Positions 5,032-5,970 of a stretch of 5,970 nt of DNA are shown here, one piece after another (the first letter of the stretch is position 1; every line of letters starts with the position of its first letter). The notes under the pieces were generated by a model, which made no database searches, was not told the origin of the DNA, and worked only from the letters and a program-made list of their open reading frames with translations. A program made the translations under genes and the position numbers. The stretch spans positions 1-5,970 of the forward strand of contig JAPHUU010000119.1 in the NCBI GenBank assembly GCA_026193555.1. Direction: 5' to 3'. The stretch is from Rhodanobacter sp. Lineage in GTDB: Bacteria; Pseudomonadota; Gammaproteobacteria; Xanthomonadales; Rhodanobacteraceae.

Positions 5032-5970
5032 TCAGAGGCTGAGGGCGAGGCTCAGCCAGCCGGTGCGACCGGGTTCATTGACGCGGGTGGTGACGGAGTA
5101 CCCGGCCAGAGCCGGTGGCGCGGCGTTGATGTGTTCGGCATAGGTCTTGTCGAACAGGTTGTCGATGCCGGCGGTGAGGGTGAGGCGGCGGCTCAGGCGA
5201 TAGCCGCCATTGATCGAGAACACGCCGAATCCGCCACTGGGCCCGAGGTCCTTGCCAACGATATTGCCTTCGCCCACCGCCACGCGATGTTGCCCGTTGG
5301 CCAGTCGCCAGAGTCCGCCCACCGACCAGTCGGCATGCTCGTAGACAAGGCCGAGACGCACCTCCAGCGGAGGCATCTGCGGCAGCGGTCGATGCTCGGT
5401 GCGGTTTTCACCCCATGCGTAGGCCAGCGTGGCGTCGCCCTTCCAGTGTGCCGAGAAGGCGTAGGTCACGCCGGCCTCGCCGCCGGCGATGCGGGCCTGT
5501 ACGTTCGCGGCGCTGCCGGTACCCATGGCCGTCGCCGGGTAGCGCATCAGGATGAAGTCATTCACCACGCCGACGTAGCCGGAAACCCATGCTTTCATGC
5601 GGGCATCGTGGTACTGCAGGCCGACGTCGAGCTGGGTGGTTTTTTCCGCCGCGAGCGTCTTGAAGCTGGTCAGCGACGTGTCCACATGCTGGCCGAACAA
5701 TTCCCAGTAATCGGGGAATCGGGCCACGTGACCCAGGCCGGCATAGAATGTGGCTGAGGTGCCGCTCAAGTCCCGCTCGTAGCGCAGGAAGCCAGCCGGC
5801 AGCGTGGAGGTGCGGTTGGCCGCGACGGTCGTCGTGGTCGCCGGCATGCCACCCATGCCGCTGGCTACGTTGGCCGCAGCCAGCGCGTAGCCGTGAGTGT
5901 CGGCCTGGTCGAGGCGGGCGCCGGCGATCAGCCGCTGACGCGGCGCGAAGGTCCAGCGCATCTCGCCGAA
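5032..5970 (-). CDS. oprC: TonB-dependent copper receptor (OprC/NosA family), C-terminal part
   Basis: This is an outer-membrane beta-barrel receptor fragment of 312 residues. It is open at the right window edge, so the signal peptide, plug domain and first barrel strands are missing. The barrel strands resemble copper receptors of the OprC/NosA type: GFLRYERDLSGTSATFYAGL, RFPDYWELFGQH, KTTQLDVGLQYHDARMKAWV, YVGVVNDFILMRYP, LPQMPPLEVRLGL, HRVAVGEGNIVGKDLGPSGG, DNLFDKTYAEHINAA and VNEPGRTGW near the end. Family members import copper using TonB energy; NosA was described as needed for copper loading of nitrous oxide reductase. The last residue is Leu, not the usual aromatic of barrel C-termini, though the final strand LSLALSL is otherwise plausible. 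Substrate assignment is by resemblance, because the copper-ligand region expected nearer the N-terminus is outside the window. A strong hairpin follows the stop codon. Confidence 0.82.
   Translation of the reverse strand, partial: FGEMRWTFAPRQRLIAGARLDQADTHGYALAAANVASGMGGMPATTTTVAANRTSTLPAGFLRYERDLSGTSATFYAGLGHVARFPDYWELFGQHVDTSLTSFKTLAAEKTTQLDVGLQYHDARMKAWVSGYVGVVNDFILMRYPATAMGTGSAANVQARIAGGEAGVTYAFSAHWKGDATLAYAWGENRTEHRPLPQMPPLEVRLGLVYEHADWSVGGLWRLANGQHRVAVGEGNIVGKDLGPSGGFGVFSINGGYRLSRRLTLTAGIDNLFDKTYAEHINAAPPALAGYSVTTRVNEPGRTGWLSLALSL

Overview
The window is a GC-rich, densely coding stretch of chromosome from a gammaproteobacterium. The fabA-fabB pair, the YqfA-type membrane protein, the ubiU-ubiV pair and an OprC/NosA-type copper receptor together suggest a facultatively anaerobic or denitrifying organism. 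A Xanthomonadales (Rhodanobacter-like) source is my best guess, but it is inferred from gene content and protein resemblance, not proven.

Layout. Bases 2-127 (+) hold the last 41 codons of a gene whose C-terminus resembles L-aspartate oxidase (NadB). After a 111-bp gap with a candidate promoter come fabA (239-754, +) and fabB (754-1962, +). These overlap by one base and encode the dehydratase/isomerase and the ketosynthase that make unsaturated fatty acids anaerobically. A 114-bp gap with a small tandem repeat leads to a hemolysin III/YqfA-family membrane protein (2077-2733, +). It converges on ubiV (2769-3659, -), which lies 4 bases downstream of ubiU (3664-4662, -). UbiU and UbiV are the iron-sulfur U32 proteins of oxygen-independent ubiquinone hydroxylation, and all eight expected cluster cysteines are present. 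A 369-bp non-coding gap (4663-5031) follows. It holds a good FNR/ANR-type box placed correctly for ubiU activation and a strong hairpin close to the end of the next gene. The window closes with the C-terminal 312 codons of a TonB-dependent copper receptor (5032-5970, -), cut by the window edge.

How the parts fit. Two modules are clear: oxygen-independent unsaturated fatty acid synthesis (fabAB) and oxygen-independent ubiquinone synthesis (ubiUV). The second appears to be under an anaerobic regulator. The copper receptor may fit the same lifestyle, since NosA-type receptors supply copper linked to nitrous oxide reductase, but here that link rests only on proximity.

I found no mobile element, CRISPR array, tRNA, rRNA or clearly novel multi-gene system. 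The observations most worth checking are the FNR-type site before ubiU, the hairpin pair after the receptor gene, and the duplicated 9-mer in the fabA leader.
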